Source of the DNA: Marinobacter goseongensis
GTDB taxonomy: Bacteria > Pseudomonadota > Gammaproteobacteria > Pseudomonadales > Oleiphilaceae
Direction of reading: 5' to 3'
Length of the DNA: 64,000 bases
NCBI RefSeq assembly: GCF_023156235.1
Contig: NZ_JAKZAI010000014.1
Coordinates: 1-64,000 of the forward strand
The notes beneath the pieces are model-generated. The model saw only the letters and a list, made by a program, of their open reading frames with translations, had not been told where the DNA came from and did not search any database. Both the position numbers and the translations under genes were made by a program. Positions 26,195 through 35,362 of this stretch are shown here, one piece after another (positions within the stretch are counted from its first letter, which is position 1; every line of letters begins with the position of its first letter).

Positions 26195-29002
26195 GTGGCT
26201 CAGAGCCGTCAACGCAGTCGCACCCCCAGAAATCTGTTGATCGGGGTCCTGGTTCTTTTTGTGCTGTACACCCTGGCAGGCTTTCTGCTTCTTCCCTGGT
26301 GGCTGGAAAAGTCGCTGCCGGAGCAGCTGGATCAGCGCATGGGGTGGCAGGCGGCGGTGGCCGACATCCGTGCCAACCCGTTTGCGTTGAGTGTCGAGGC
26401 CACGGGACTGGAAGCGGTGGACAGCGGCGGTGAGCCGGTGGTGGCGTTTGAACGGCTGCGGCTGGATCTGAATTTCTTCCAGCTGGTGCGCGGCATTGTC
26501 GGGTTCGAGGAGATTCAGCTGGACGAGCCGTTCATCCGCGTTGACTTACTGGAGGACTACGGCGTCAACTTTGCCAGAGACTGGCAGAGCGCCAATCCCG
26601 GCGAGGTCACCGAGCCACCGGCCGGGGACGACGAAGCCAGCGAGCCACTGCCGCTGTATTTCGGGCAGATCGTGGTCAATGGTGGTGAGATGCTGTTCCG
26701 CGATTTCAGTCAGCAGGAAATGGCGGAGTTCCGCATTGAACCCCTGGACCTGACACTCAACGATTTTGCCACCTGGCCCCGTGAGGATCAGGGCAGCGAC
26801 TATTCCCTGATGGCGGCGTTGGGTAGCCAGACCATTGAGTGGGAGGGTGATCTCAGTGTGGCCCCGTTCTACTCCCGGGGATCTCTGCGGCTGTCATCCG
26901 TGGGCTACGATACGCTGGCGCATTTCCTGGCCCCTTACCTGCCGTATGATCTGCGCGGCGGCAGTGTCACCGTGAGCTCTGACTACGTCGTCCAGGCCGG
27001 CGACACCTTCTACCTGGAAACCACCAATGGCGAGTTTGCCCTCGAAGATCTGGCTATTGCCCTGGACGAGGACAGTGAGCAAGCGCGGCTGAGTGCCGGC
27101 AAACTGGCGGTGGATGCCATCCGCTTTGACCTCACGGGTCGGGAAATCAACGTGGGTCAGGTGTCCCTGGAAAATCTCGATCTGGCCCTGGCGCGGGATG
27201 AGAACGGTCAGATCGACTGGCTTGCCCCGTTGGCATCCGCCGACGGCAACAGCGACACTGGTGACGGAGAGGCGGCGGCCGAATCCGAAGCCCCGCTCCG
27301 CTGGTCCCTGGCCGGTATCTCGTTGACCCGCAGCCGGGTGCTGTGGCAGGACCGGCAGCCGGAATCTGCCGCCGAGATCGCCCTCGAGCAGCTGTCGTTG
27401 TCCACCGGCACCCTCAGCCATGAGCTGGCGGAGCCGGTGAGTTACCGGGTACAGGGCACTCTGGCCAGTGGCGGGCGGTTGTCGCTGGATGGGCAGGTCA
27501 CTCCGTCACCTTTCACTCTTGAGGCGGCGATTTCCGGCACAGGCGTGGCGATTGCTGCCTTCCAGCCCTATGTCCGCCAAGCCGCGAACATCGAGATTGC
27601 CAGCGGCCTGCTGGGGCTGGACGGCAATCTGGATCTCGACGGTCAGAAAGATCCCCTCACCGGCACCTTCAGCGGCACCGGTGAGTTGACCGGGCTCAAC
27701 ATGCGGCTGCCGGAGGCGTCGGATGAACTGGTGTCGTGGCAGAGCCTGCGACTGGCACCCATCGAGTACAACGTCTACCCCGCGCGCCTGGAAATCGGCA
27801 CTGTTACGCTCACCGAGCCCTCGGTCAACGTGGTGCGGGAGAGCGACGGTCTGCACAACCTCGAGCGCATCATCCGGGCATCGGATAACGACGACAGCGA
27901 AACATCCGGCGACGACGCCGGTGGCGAGCCGGACTTCATCTTCCGAATAGATCAATTGCTGCTGGAGCGCGGAGAGGTTTCCTACACCGACCGGTCCCTC
28001 GAGCCGGCCTTCTCCACCACTCTGCAGGCGCTCAATGGCAGTGTTAGCGGTATTGCCAATGTGTCCCCCCAGCAGGGGGACATTGTCGTCCGCGGATTGG
28101 TGAACGGCAGCTCCGAACTGACCTTTGATGGCTCCCTCGGGACCCTGGGCACGGACGACATCAGCACGTTGACTGTGGGAATGAAAGGCGCGTCGCTGCC
28201 GAATTTGTCACCGTATTTCGGGCGTTACCTTGGTTACGGGGTCAACAGTGGCAAGCTGGATCTCGATGTGAACTACGAGATTTCTGGCAGCCGGATTGAG
28301 GCCAGTAACCTGATCATCATGGATCGACTGGAACTGGGCCAGCCGGTAGTCAGTGATCAGGCCACTGGTGCGCCAGTCAAACTGGGCCTGGCATTATTGC
28401 GGGATCGCAAGGGGATGATCGAAATTGATCTGCCGATCAGCGGTGATCTTCAGGACCCGGATTTCAGCGTTGGTAATGTCGTCATGCGGGCTTTTGTGAA
28501 CCTTCTCAGCAAGGCCGCTGCCTCTCCTTTCAGTGTGTTGGGCTCGGTTGCCCAGCTGGCGGGACTGTCCGGTGATCAGCTCAGCGAAGTGCGGTTTGTG
28601 GCAGGCACTGCCGAGCTGGCCGAGGGCGACCGGGTCAAACTGGATGCCCTGGCGGACGCTCTGACCGAGCGACCGGCGCTGTTGCTCAACATTCGTGGTG
28701 GTGTGGCACCGCAAGCTGATGGCCTGGCGTTGTTACGCCAGCGGCTGACCCGGCAGCAGGGCGGAGCCCTGTCTGAAACCGACTGGGCTGAGGCGCGGGA
28801 GGCGTTTTTTGTCGGGGAGCGCTCACTACCGCCGGAAGCCCTCGGAAATCTGGCGTCGGCACGGGGCGCCTGGCTGAAAAAAGAGATGCTTGAAGCGTAC
28901 GATGTGGCGGCGGACCAGCTGTTTTTGCTGGACCCGCAGCGTGACGCCAGAGCAGACGAACAGGGCCTGGTGGCGGTGCAGTTTGCTTTGGACGCCCGTT
29001 AG
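26195..29002 (+). CDS. DUF748/AsmA-like large envelope protein
   Basis: About 935 residues with one N-terminal membrane anchor (NLLIGVLVLFVLYTLAGFLL) and a long periplasmic beta-rich region of AsmA/DUF748 repeats. The repeats alternate with acidic linkers such as DGNSDTGDGEAAAESE. The C-terminus (KLDALADALTERPALLLNI) resembles the end of DUF748 proteins. AsmA-like proteins are thought to bridge inner and outer membranes for phospholipid transport; for this member that is inference. The start is GTG 26195 with GAGGAG upstream; an in-frame TTG at 26159 is less likely. Confidence 0.85.
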   Translation: MAQSRQRSRTPRNLLIGVLVLFVLYTLAGFLLLPWWLEKSLPEQLDQRMGWQAAVADIRANPFALSVEATGLEAVDSGGEPVVAFERLRLDLNFFQLVRGIVGFEEIQLDEPFIRVDLLEDYGVNFARDWQSANPGEVTEPPAGDDEASEPLPLYFGQIVVNGGEMLFRDFSQQEMAEFRIEPLDLTLNDFATWPREDQGSDYSLMAALGSQTIEWEGDLSVAPFYSRGSLRLSSVGYDTLAHFLAPYLPYDLRGGSVTVSSDYVVQAGDTFYLETTNGEFALEDLAIALDEDSEQARLSAGKLAVDAIRFDLTGREINVGQVSLENLDLALARDENGQIDWLAPLASADGNSDTGDGEAAAESEAPLRWSLAGISLTRSRVLWQDRQPESAAEIALEQLSLSTGTLSHELAEPVSYRVQGTLASGGRLSLDGQVTPSPFTLEAAISGTGVAIAAFQPYVRQAANIEIASGLLGLDGNLDLDGQKDPLTGTFSGTGELTGLNMRLPEASDELVSWQSLRLAPIEYNVYPARLEIGTVTLTEPSVNVVRESDGLHNLERIIRASDNDDSETSGDDAGGEPDFIFRIDQLLLERGEVSYTDRSLEPAFSTTLQALNGSVSGIANVSPQQGDIVVRGLVNGSSELTFDGSLGTLGTDDISTLTVGMKGASLPNLSPYFGRYLGYGVNSGKLDLDVNYEISGSRIEASNLIIMDRLELGQPVVSDQATGAPVKLGLALLRDRKGMIEIDLPISGDLQDPDFSVGNVVMRAFVNLLSKAAASPFSVLGSVAQLAGLSGDQLSEVRFVAGTAELAEGDRVKLDALADALTERPALLLNIRGGVAPQADGLALLRQRLTRQQGGALSETDWAEAREAFFVGERSLPPEALGNLASARGAWLKKEMLEAYDVAADQLFLLDPQRDARADEQGLVAVQFALDAR

Positions 29003-29006
29003 CCTC

Positions 29007-29864
29007 TCACGGCAGGTTCTGCTGGAACGGGAAACCCGTGAAAAACCCCGGTGGTAGCTGCAGGCCCCACTTCTCCACCAGTATGCGGTAACGGCCACTG
29101 CGCACCAGAGGTTCAAGTAGCCGGATCATATCGGCGGCATTCACCGGGCCGCCGGCGCGGGTAATAATGGCCAGACGGTATACCTGATCCGGTCGCTCGG
29201 AAATCAGCAATCGTTCCCGGTCTTCGGGGTGCTGCGCCAGATGTTGCTGGAGGTAGGAGCGACTGACAATCGCCACCTCGGCAACGGAGGGCCGGTCGGC
29301 CTTGATCAGGTTGATGTTGCGGCGGTGGCTGTCGGAGAACTCGATGTCGAAGCGCTGTTCCAGTTTTTCGTTGTCGATCTCGAAATCCGCAAAGCCATAA
29401 TGATAGCCCGACATGGCCACGATGCTGCGTTCCTGGAGGTTGTCGAAGAACCCGGTGTCCCGTCCCGGTTTTCTCAACGCCAGATACAGCTCTTCGTCGG
29501 TCAGAATCGGGATAGTGGCTTCATGCGGGTAGTCGTGCCAGCCCCAGGCCGGGCTCTCAAAGAAGATGACGTCGTACAGGCCGGCTGTGAAGTCCAGATA
29601 GCGGCGCATGGGCGACGTGTGCACAACTTTGAAACGGACATCCGGGTGGGCAGTGTCAAGGTGCTGCAGGGTGTCCGCCAGCAGCCCTTCCACTTCGCTT
29701 TCAGAGCCGATACCGGCAATGGGCGGGAAGTTGTAGACTCCCACCTTGATTTCCAGCTCGGCGCGGGCAACGGGCACAGTAAAGCCCACCGCGCAGAACA
29801 GTAGGGCGAGCAAGGCAGGCTGGAATCGGTTGTTTCGCGGCAAGGAAGAGTCCCGGGTGGCCAA
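29007..29864 (-). CDS. Periplasmic solute-binding-like protein (SBP_bac_3 type)
   Basis: A 285-residue protein with a signal peptide (to about residue 35, VARA|ELEIK) and a family-3 solute-binding fold (KVGVYNFPPIAG, then LYDVIFFESPAWGW). No permease or ATPase gene is adjacent, so it may be a sensor-like or orphan receptor. The only upstream start is TTG 29864; an in-frame TTG at 29843 is an alternative. It converges with the DUF748 gene, five bases apart. Confidence 0.75.
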   Translation of the reverse strand: MATRDSSLPRNNRFQPALLALLFCAVGFTVPVARAELEIKVGVYNFPPIAGIGSESEVEGLLADTLQHLDTAHPDVRFKVVHTSPMRRYLDFTAGLYDVIFFESPAWGWHDYPHEATIPILTDEELYLALRKPGRDTGFFDNLQERSIVAMSGYHYGFADFEIDNEKLEQRFDIEFSDSHRRNINLIKADRPSVAEVAIVSRSYLQQHLAQHPEDRERLLISERPDQVYRLAIITRAGGPVNAADMIRLLEPLVRSGRYRILVEKWGLQLPPGFFTGFPFQQNLP

Positions 29865-29929
29865 GTTCTGAGCGTTCGTTCAGATTAACACCCGGAGATT
29901 CCTGTCAGAAAGGGTCAAATTATAAACTT

Positions 29930-30544
29930 ATGCAAAACGGAGCGTTTACTGTGCAGCCCACTCTGAGCCATTTTTTTGCTTACGTTTCCCGGTTGCGCTG
30001 GATCAAGCGCTGGGGGCTGATGCGCAACGCCATCGAAGAGAACGTGGCCACCCATTCCTGGGAGGTGGCAACCCTCGCCCACGCCCTGGCGTTGATCCGC
30101 AATCGTCACTTCGGCGGCACCGTCAATGCCGACCGTATTGCTGCAGCGGCGTTGTACCACGACGCCACGGAGGTGATCACTGGCGATTTGCCAACGCCGG
30201 TGAAGTATCACTCACGGGTGATGCGAGAGGCGTTCGGGGATATCGAGCACAAGGCCGAGGCGGAGTTGCTGGCGTTATTGCCGGCGGACCTGCGGGAGGA
30301 TTTCGCACCCTACGTGCGGGAGTCGCAGCTGTCGGCGGAAGAGAAGGAACTGATCAAGGCGGCGGACCGGTTGTCGGCGCTGCTGAAATGCGAAGCCGAG
30401 ATGCGGGCCGGTAACACCGAGTTCGAACCGGCCGCCGAGCAGATTGCGCGGCGGCTGGAACAGGATGGCCTGGCGGAGGTTGCCTACTTCATGGAAGTGT
30501 TTGCCCCCGGTTACCGGCAACCTCTGGACAATCTTCTGGGCTGA
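29930..30544 (+). CDS. yfbR: 5'-deoxynucleotidase YfbR (HD domain)
   Basis: A 204-residue HD-domain phosphohydrolase with VATHSWEVATLAHAL (metal His), LYHDATEVITGDLPTPVKY (HD pair) and KAADRLSALLKCEAE. It dephosphorylates deoxyribonucleoside 5'-monophosphates and contributes to dUMP and thymidylate supply. ATG 29930 and an in-frame GTG seven codons later, which has GGAG upstream, are both possible starts. Confidence 0.95.
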   Translation: MQNGAFTVQPTLSHFFAYVSRLRWIKRWGLMRNAIEENVATHSWEVATLAHALALIRNRHFGGTVNADRIAAAALYHDATEVITGDLPTPVKYHSRVMREAFGDIEHKAEAELLALLPADLREDFAPYVRESQLSAEEKELIKAADRLSALLKCEAEMRAGNTEFEPAAEQIARRLEQDGLAEVAYFMEVFAPGYRQPLDNLLG

Positions 30545-30564
30545 GCCGGTCTGATCACCAGCGA

Positions 30565-31596
30565 TCAGGCGCCGCCGGATGCCACCATGCCGCCGCGCAG
30601 ACCGTCACGTTGCGCCGACTGGCGGACAATGTCCTCCGGGCTGCCGGCCAGTTCCCGGAACATGCCCATGGAGCCGAGCAGCGCGGAGGACTCGTAGGGC
30701 ACGAACACCCGCTCGCCATCCTTGGCCATGTTCGGCAGAACCTTGATGTAGCTCTGGCCGAGCAGGTAGCCGACAACGGTCTGCTTGTTTTGTTCGGTTT
30801 CGCCGATGGCACTCAGCACCAGGCGGATGGATTCCTGCTCACCCTGGGCGCGCAGAATGGCCGATTCTTTGTCGCCCTGGGCATTGAGGATCGCGGATTC
30901 GCGCTGGCCCTGGGCCATGGCGATGGCGGCGGACTTCTCGCCCTCGGCTTCGGTGACCGTGGCCCGGCGCTTACGCTCGGCGGCCATCTGCAGGCGCATG
31001 GCCTCTTCCACTTCTTCCGGCATGCTGATGTCCTGCACTTCCACGCGGGTCAGTTTGACCCCCCATTTAGAGGCAGCCTCTTCCATTTCCGCCTGGATCG
31101 CGTTGTTCACTTCGCTGCGGGATTCGAACAGCTTGTCCAGCTCCATCTTGCCCACGACCGAACGCAGGGTGGTTTTCGCCAGTACCTCCACCGCCTGGCT
31201 CATGTTGGCCACCTCGTAGACGGCGCGGCGCGGGTCGATGATCTGGTAATACAGGGCCCCGTTGATGTTCACCGTGACGTTGTCGGTGGTCACCACCGGC
31301 TGACCGGGAAAGTCCATCACCGTCTCGCGGCGGTCGATGCGGGTTTCAAAGCTGCTGCTGGGATGGTATTCGTCGCCGATGCGCACATAGCGGGTCATGG
31401 TGATGGCGCGCGGGCGCTCGATGAACGGAATGATGATGTTGACGCCGCTTTCCAGAATCCGGTTAAAGGACCCCAGCCGCTCGATTACCATCACTTCGGA
31501 CTGGCGCACGATAACGAGGCCCTTGGCGATGATTGCGATGCCGATAGCCAGCAGAACGAGACTGATAACCAGGCCCGGCGAGAGAAATGCTTCCAT
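30565..31596 (-). CDS. qmcA: SPFH/Band 7 membrane protein (QmcA-like)
   Basis: The 343-residue protein has an N-terminal membrane segment (LVISLVLLAIGIAIIAKGLVI). An SPFH domain follows (VVTTDNVTVNINGALYYQI, LRSVVGKMELDKLFESR), then a long charged helix with alanine/glutamate repeats typical of flotillin-like oligomers. It is predicted to scaffold FtsH-type or other membrane assemblies. GGAGTAACACGT before ATG 31596 supports the start. It forms a two-gene unit with the NfeD gene, five bases apart, as in ybbK-qmcA of E. coli. Confidence 0.9.
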   Translation of the reverse strand: MEAFLSPGLVISLVLLAIGIAIIAKGLVIVRQSEVMVIERLGSFNRILESGVNIIIPFIERPRAITMTRYVRIGDEYHPSSSFETRIDRRETVMDFPGQPVVTTDNVTVNINGALYYQIIDPRRAVYEVANMSQAVEVLAKTTLRSVVGKMELDKLFESRSEVNNAIQAEMEEAASKWGVKLTRVEVQDISMPEEVEEAMRLQMAAERKRRATVTEAEGEKSAAIAMAQGQRESAILNAQGDKESAILRAQGEQESIRLVLSAIGETEQNKQTVVGYLLGQSYIKVLPNMAKDGERVFVPYESSALLGSMGMFRELAGSPEDIVRQSAQRDGLRGGMVASGGA

Positions 31597-31601
31597 ACGT
31601 G

Positions 31602-32057
31602 TTACTCCGTGGGTTTGACGCTGTGAACGACGGCGGTGGTGCCGTCGAAGGTTTCGAAAATGACGTCCGTGCCGGCGGCCAGCTCGGCGCTGAACCCGTC
31701 ACTGGTGCGAATACGGTAGAAGTCGCCGTTGATCTTGATGCCTACGGCGCCGTCGAAGTCACGCCGTTCGCATTGATAACGGCGGCCCTGTTCCACGCCG
31801 GTGCCGGTGGTGCCGTAGGCTACCCCTTTGGGTGAGAAGCGCGGGCGGATCCAGCGAATGGCCACCGGCACCAGGATGCCCGAGAACACACCCATGGCGA
31901 CCAGTTGCCATTCAAACGGAATGCCGAGAAACGCCAGCAGGGCCGTCAGCGCGGCAGCCACGCCCAGTGCCAGCAGTACCAGCACGCCGGAGGTCAGCTC
32001 CGCGAGGCTCAGAGCCAGAGCCAGGATCAGCCAGAAATGCGTGAGACTCCATTCCAT
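31602..32057 (-). CDS. NfeD family protein (YbbK-like)
   Basis: The 151-residue protein has three or four membrane segments in residues 1-75 and a C-terminal soluble OB-fold (NfeD) domain (GVEQGRRYQCERRDFDGAVG, KINGDFYRIR). NfeD proteins work with SPFH partners, which is the next gene here. ATG 32057 (MEWSLTHFW) is chosen; the longer frame to 32447 is antisense to the SDR gene and has no family similarity. Confidence 0.88.
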   Translation of the reverse strand: MEWSLTHFWLILALALSLAELTSGVLVLLALGVAAALTALLAFLGIPFEWQLVAMGVFSGILVPVAIRWIRPRFSPKGVAYGTTGTGVEQGRRYQCERRDFDGAVGIKINGDFYRIRTSDGFSAELAAGTDVIFETFDGTTAVVHSVKPTE

Positions 32058-32228
32058 ACAAGCAGTGTCCGTCAGAGAAAGGTTGAAATTGAAGGACCGA
32101 TTGTAGCACGCCGGTTCGGGTTGGCCTGAGTGCCCGCTGTGACGAACCTCTGATGCCATGGCCAGAAAACCGTCAGGTGCTAGAGTGTCGAGTATAGACA
32201 GCTCCCCAAACAAAACCGATAAGAGGCA

Positions 32229-33050
32229 ATGGCCATGAAAGATCTGAACAACAAGGTTGCGGTGGTAACCGGCGCGGGCTCTGGTATTGGCCGTTCGCTG
32301 GCAAAATCCCTGGCAGCCCGCGGCTGCCGGCTGGCATTGTCTGACGTCAATGAGACCGGCCTGGCGGAAACCGTCAGTGAACTGGGCGGTGCCGATGTCA
32401 AAACCTACAAACTGGATGTATCGGATCGCGATGCCATCTACGCCCACGCCGAGCAGGTCGCAAAGGACTTCGGTCAGGTCAATCTGGTGATCAATAACGC
32501 CGGTGTGGCCCTGTCAGCCTCAGTCAGCGAGATGAGCGATGACGACTTCAAATGGGTCATGGACATCGATTTCTGGGGCGTCGCCCACGGCACCCGGGCG
32601 TTCCTGCCGCACCTGATTGCGTCCGGTGACGGTCACGTGGTGAACATTTCCAGTGTGTTTGGCCTGATCAGCGTGCCCAAGCAAAGCGCCTACAACGCGG
32701 CCAAGTTCGCAGTACGCGGCTTTACCGAAGCCCTGCGCCAGGAAATGAAGCTGGAAAACCAGCCGGTGGCGGTCAGCTGCGTCCATCCCGGCGGCATCCG
32801 CACCAACATCGCCAATGCCGCACGCATGGGCAAGTCTGAAAACGCCGATGCCCAGCGCAAGGGCTTCGACAAGCTGGCCAGGACCACGCCGGACAAGGCC
32901 GCAGAGATCATTATCAAAGGTATCCTGAAAGACGAGTCACGCATCCTGGTAGGCCCGGATGCCTGGGGCATTGACGCTATCAACCGACTGCTGGGCTCAG
33001 CCTATCAGCCGCTGGTTGAGCGTTTCTCCCGCAAGAATCTTTACGTCTGA
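32229..33050 (+). CDS. Short-chain dehydrogenase/reductase
   Basis: A 273-residue classical SDR with the NAD(P)-binding TGAGSGIGRS, NNAG, and catalytic Ser (NISSVFG) and YNAAK. The acidic DVNE after the second strand suggests preference for NAD(H). The substrate is not predictable; lipid or alcohol metabolism is possible in a wax-ester producer. ATG codons at 32229 and 32235 both follow AAGAGG. Confidence 0.88.
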   Translation: MAMKDLNNKVAVVTGAGSGIGRSLAKSLAARGCRLALSDVNETGLAETVSELGGADVKTYKLDVSDRDAIYAHAEQVAKDFGQVNLVINNAGVALSASVSEMSDDDFKWVMDIDFWGVAHGTRAFLPHLIASGDGHVVNISSVFGLISVPKQSAYNAAKFAVRGFTEALRQEMKLENQPVAVSCVHPGGIRTNIANAARMGKSENADAQRKGFDKLARTTPDKAAEIIIKGILKDESRILVGPDAWGIDAINRLLGSAYQPLVERFSRKNLYV

Positions 33051-33095
33051 GCCAGGCCGCCGGCATCAGTGGGTTTCCCGATGAGGTGAAACCTG

Positions 33096-33131
33096 CTGTA
33101 TATTTTACATACAGATTTAAGCTTCTATACT
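33096..33131 (+). promoter_or_regulatory. Diguanylate cyclase promoter with overlapping palindrome
   Basis: TTTACA at 33104-33109 and TATACT at 33126-33131 are 16 bp apart. The palindrome CTGTAT-N7-ATACAG (33096-33114) covers the -35 box, as an operator would. Its spacing differs from a LexA box (CTG-N10-CAG), so the regulator is unknown. Confidence 0.55.
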
Positions 33132-33158
33132 TGCTGTTGTTCCAGGGAAGGAGACAGC

Positions 33159-34268
33159 ATGACTACGACACATCATTCCGACTTGGGAATGGCTCTGGAG
33201 CAAAGCCGTTCGGGTCTCCGCGATAATCACCGCCGCTCACTGATGCGGCTGCTGTTCCTGATCACCGGGTCGTCCCTGCTGGTGTTTTCGGGCCTGCAGG
33301 CCGTGAACGGTTTCTGGTGGGTGGCCGGCACCGAACTGTTGGCCAGTGCCCTGCTGTTTTTCGGCTTTGCTCGCTTGCGTGATAGCGCGCACCTGCAGGG
33401 GTGGATTTATGGCTATCTGACGGCGCTGTTCTCGTTTTTTCTGGCCATCATGCTGTTTCCCGACGCCTCCGTATCGGCGTTCGCCTGGGTGCTGATGATG
33501 CCGGTGCTTGCATATCTGCTGCTGGGAAAGCGTGACGGCTTCCTGCTCAGCGTGCCCTTCGTGCTGGCCGGCGGGGTGGTCTATTACCTGCATCTGGGCC
33601 AGGTCGACAGCGCCTACCTGATGATCGACCTGCTCAACATGACCCTTTGCGGTGCGCTGATGCTGGTGTTCATCCATCTGTACGAAATCCGGCGCGAGGA
33701 AGCCGAACAACGGCTGGTGGATATGGCACAGAGTGATTTCCTGACCGGGCTGGCCAATCGCAGCAGCTTTCAGAGTACCCTGACCCGCACCATCGCCGAG
33801 TGTGAGCGCAGCGGCAGCGGCTTTGCGCTGGTGATTATGGACATCGATCACTTCAAAGTGGTCAACGACACCCTGGGGCACGATGCCGGCGACCTGGTGC
33901 TCAAAGACATTGCGTTGAGCCTGGGGGAGCGGTTGCGTGGCACTGATTTCGTGGCACGTCTTGGGGGGGAGGAATTCGGCCTGATCCTGCGGGACGTCAA
34001 GTCAGCCGGCGCCTACGAACTGATGGAGGAACTGCGGCAGCGCATTGCGGATCGGGAGCTGGTTTACGGGGATGCGCGGGTTCGTGTGACGGCGTCTTTC
34101 GGCATCGCCCATTGGCCCGAGCATGGCCGGCAGGCCGAAACCCTGTTCCGCGTTGCCGACCGGTGCCTTTACAGCGGTAAAAGCGCCGGCCGGAATCGCG
34201 TGGCCCGACCGCTTACTGCAGGGTCCGGCGGTTTCCCTTCTGATACTGTGGCGCAATGTGTGCGCTGA
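33159..34268 (+). CDS. Membrane diguanylate cyclase (GGDEF)
   Basis: The 369-residue protein has six predicted membrane segments (about 30-175, an MASE-like sensor) and a GGDEF domain from about 188. The active-site loop is GGEEF (269-273), and an RxxD inhibitory site (RGTD, 260-263) lies five residues before it. It should make cyclic di-GMP with product inhibition. AAGGAGACAGC before the ATG is a strong ribosome binding site. Its last 56 bases overlap the converging PF10118 gene. Confidence 0.92.
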   Translation: MTTTHHSDLGMALEQSRSGLRDNHRRSLMRLLFLITGSSLLVFSGLQAVNGFWWVAGTELLASALLFFGFARLRDSAHLQGWIYGYLTALFSFFLAIMLFPDASVSAFAWVLMMPVLAYLLLGKRDGFLLSVPFVLAGGVVYYLHLGQVDSAYLMIDLLNMTLCGALMLVFIHLYEIRREEAEQRLVDMAQSDFLTGLANRSSFQSTLTRTIAECERSGSGFALVIMDIDHFKVVNDTLGHDAGDLVLKDIALSLGERLRGTDFVARLGGEEFGLILRDVKSAGAYELMEELRQRIADRELVYGDARVRVTASFGIAHWPEHGRQAETLFRVADRCLYSGKSAGRNRVARPLTAGSGGFPSDTVAQCVR

Positions 34269-35106
34269 TCTCTTCCTTGAAGCGGGCAATCAGTTCGCTG
34301 TTATCGTGATCCCAGGGGTGGAAGCCCGGCTTGAAGTATTCCAGCCAGGTGGGGATCAGGCTGGAGAAGGTGCCGTCTTTACCCCACATGCGCCAGACAC
34401 TCTTGGCGGCGTCTTTCAGTGAAAAGTTGCTGCGATCATTCAGCACCATCCGGGTGGTGAAATAGCTGGCAACCACGCCCAGAGCGGCGGTACTGAAGGC
34501 CAGATAGAACGCGCGCTCGGCGTAGGTGCCGCCCACTTCCTGAAACACATCGTAGGTCACCGCTTTGTGCTCGGTTTCCTCGATGGCGTGCCACATCCAC
34601 AGCGGACGCATGCTCTCGTGCATGTCTTCACGCACGTCGCTGCGCTCCAGCAGCATGTCTGCCATCATCGCGGTCAGGTGCTCCAGGCCGCAGGTAATGG
34701 CCAGCTGGTGGCGCTTCGGCAGTTTTTTGGTGACGCCAAGAAGCACTTCCAGTTGTTTTTCCAGTTCCTCCACCGGCATGCCGCGATCCCGGATGTGCTG
34801 GTTCATGGTGTCATGCTCCAGCGAGTGCATGGCCTCCTGACCAATGAACCCGCGCACTTCCGCTTTCAGCTTGGGATCGGAGATCTGGTCGCGGTAGTAG
34901 CGCACCGAATCCACGAAAAACTGTTCGCCCTGGGGAAACAGTACCGACAGCGCATTCATGGTGTGGCTCAGCAGATGGCTGTTATTGAGCCAGTACTGCG
35001 GCACCTGTTCACCGAATTCAAAACCCATGCGCTGAGGCTTGATGGAGACGTTCTCCGGCGTATTGGACACCGGGGCCTTGGATTCTGCAGTTTTTGTTCT
35101 CAGCAT
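34213..35106 (-). CDS. PF10118-type predicted metal-dependent hydrolase
   Basis: A 297-residue helical protein with regularly spaced metal-ligand motifs EAMHSLEHD, CGLEHLTAMMAD and WHAIEETEHK, typical of the PF10118 (COG3687) ferritin-like family. The catalysed reaction is not established. ATG 35106 has GAGGAG seven bases upstream; the longer frame from 35202 is not supported. The divergent AraC regulator gene 256 bp away may control it. Confidence 0.8.
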   Translation of the reverse strand: MLRTKTAESKAPVSNTPENVSIKPQRMGFEFGEQVPQYWLNNSHLLSHTMNALSVLFPQGEQFFVDSVRYYRDQISDPKLKAEVRGFIGQEAMHSLEHDTMNQHIRDRGMPVEELEKQLEVLLGVTKKLPKRHQLAITCGLEHLTAMMADMLLERSDVREDMHESMRPLWMWHAIEETEHKAVTYDVFQEVGGTYAERAFYLAFSTAALGVVASYFTTRMVLNDRSNFSLKDAAKSVWRMWGKDGTFSSLIPTWLEYFKPGFHPWDHDNSELIARFKEEISAHIAPQYQKGNRRTLQ

Positions 35107-35362
35107 GGTTACACTCCTCTGCGATTGAACGCTTTGGCTGATGTCATGAGTCCAGTGTGGGTAAGTCAACGCTTTAAGAGAAGGCGCGAACGGGACGGCC
35201 ATCGTTCAGGTTGGGACAGACCGAGGCCGATCCCGGGCGGTTCCATTGACTATGATGACGGCATCACAGGTGTACCCAGTCCCAGTGTTGCCCGCGGCTG
35301 CTTCTGTTAGCATCGGGGAATAAGGCGCGTGTTTTTTACCCTCATACCCACAAGGACAAGCT

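Noticed and set aside
33096-33114. Possible LexA box upstream of the diguanylate cyclase
   Set aside because: CTG and CAG are 13 bases apart instead of 10, and no SOS gene follows.
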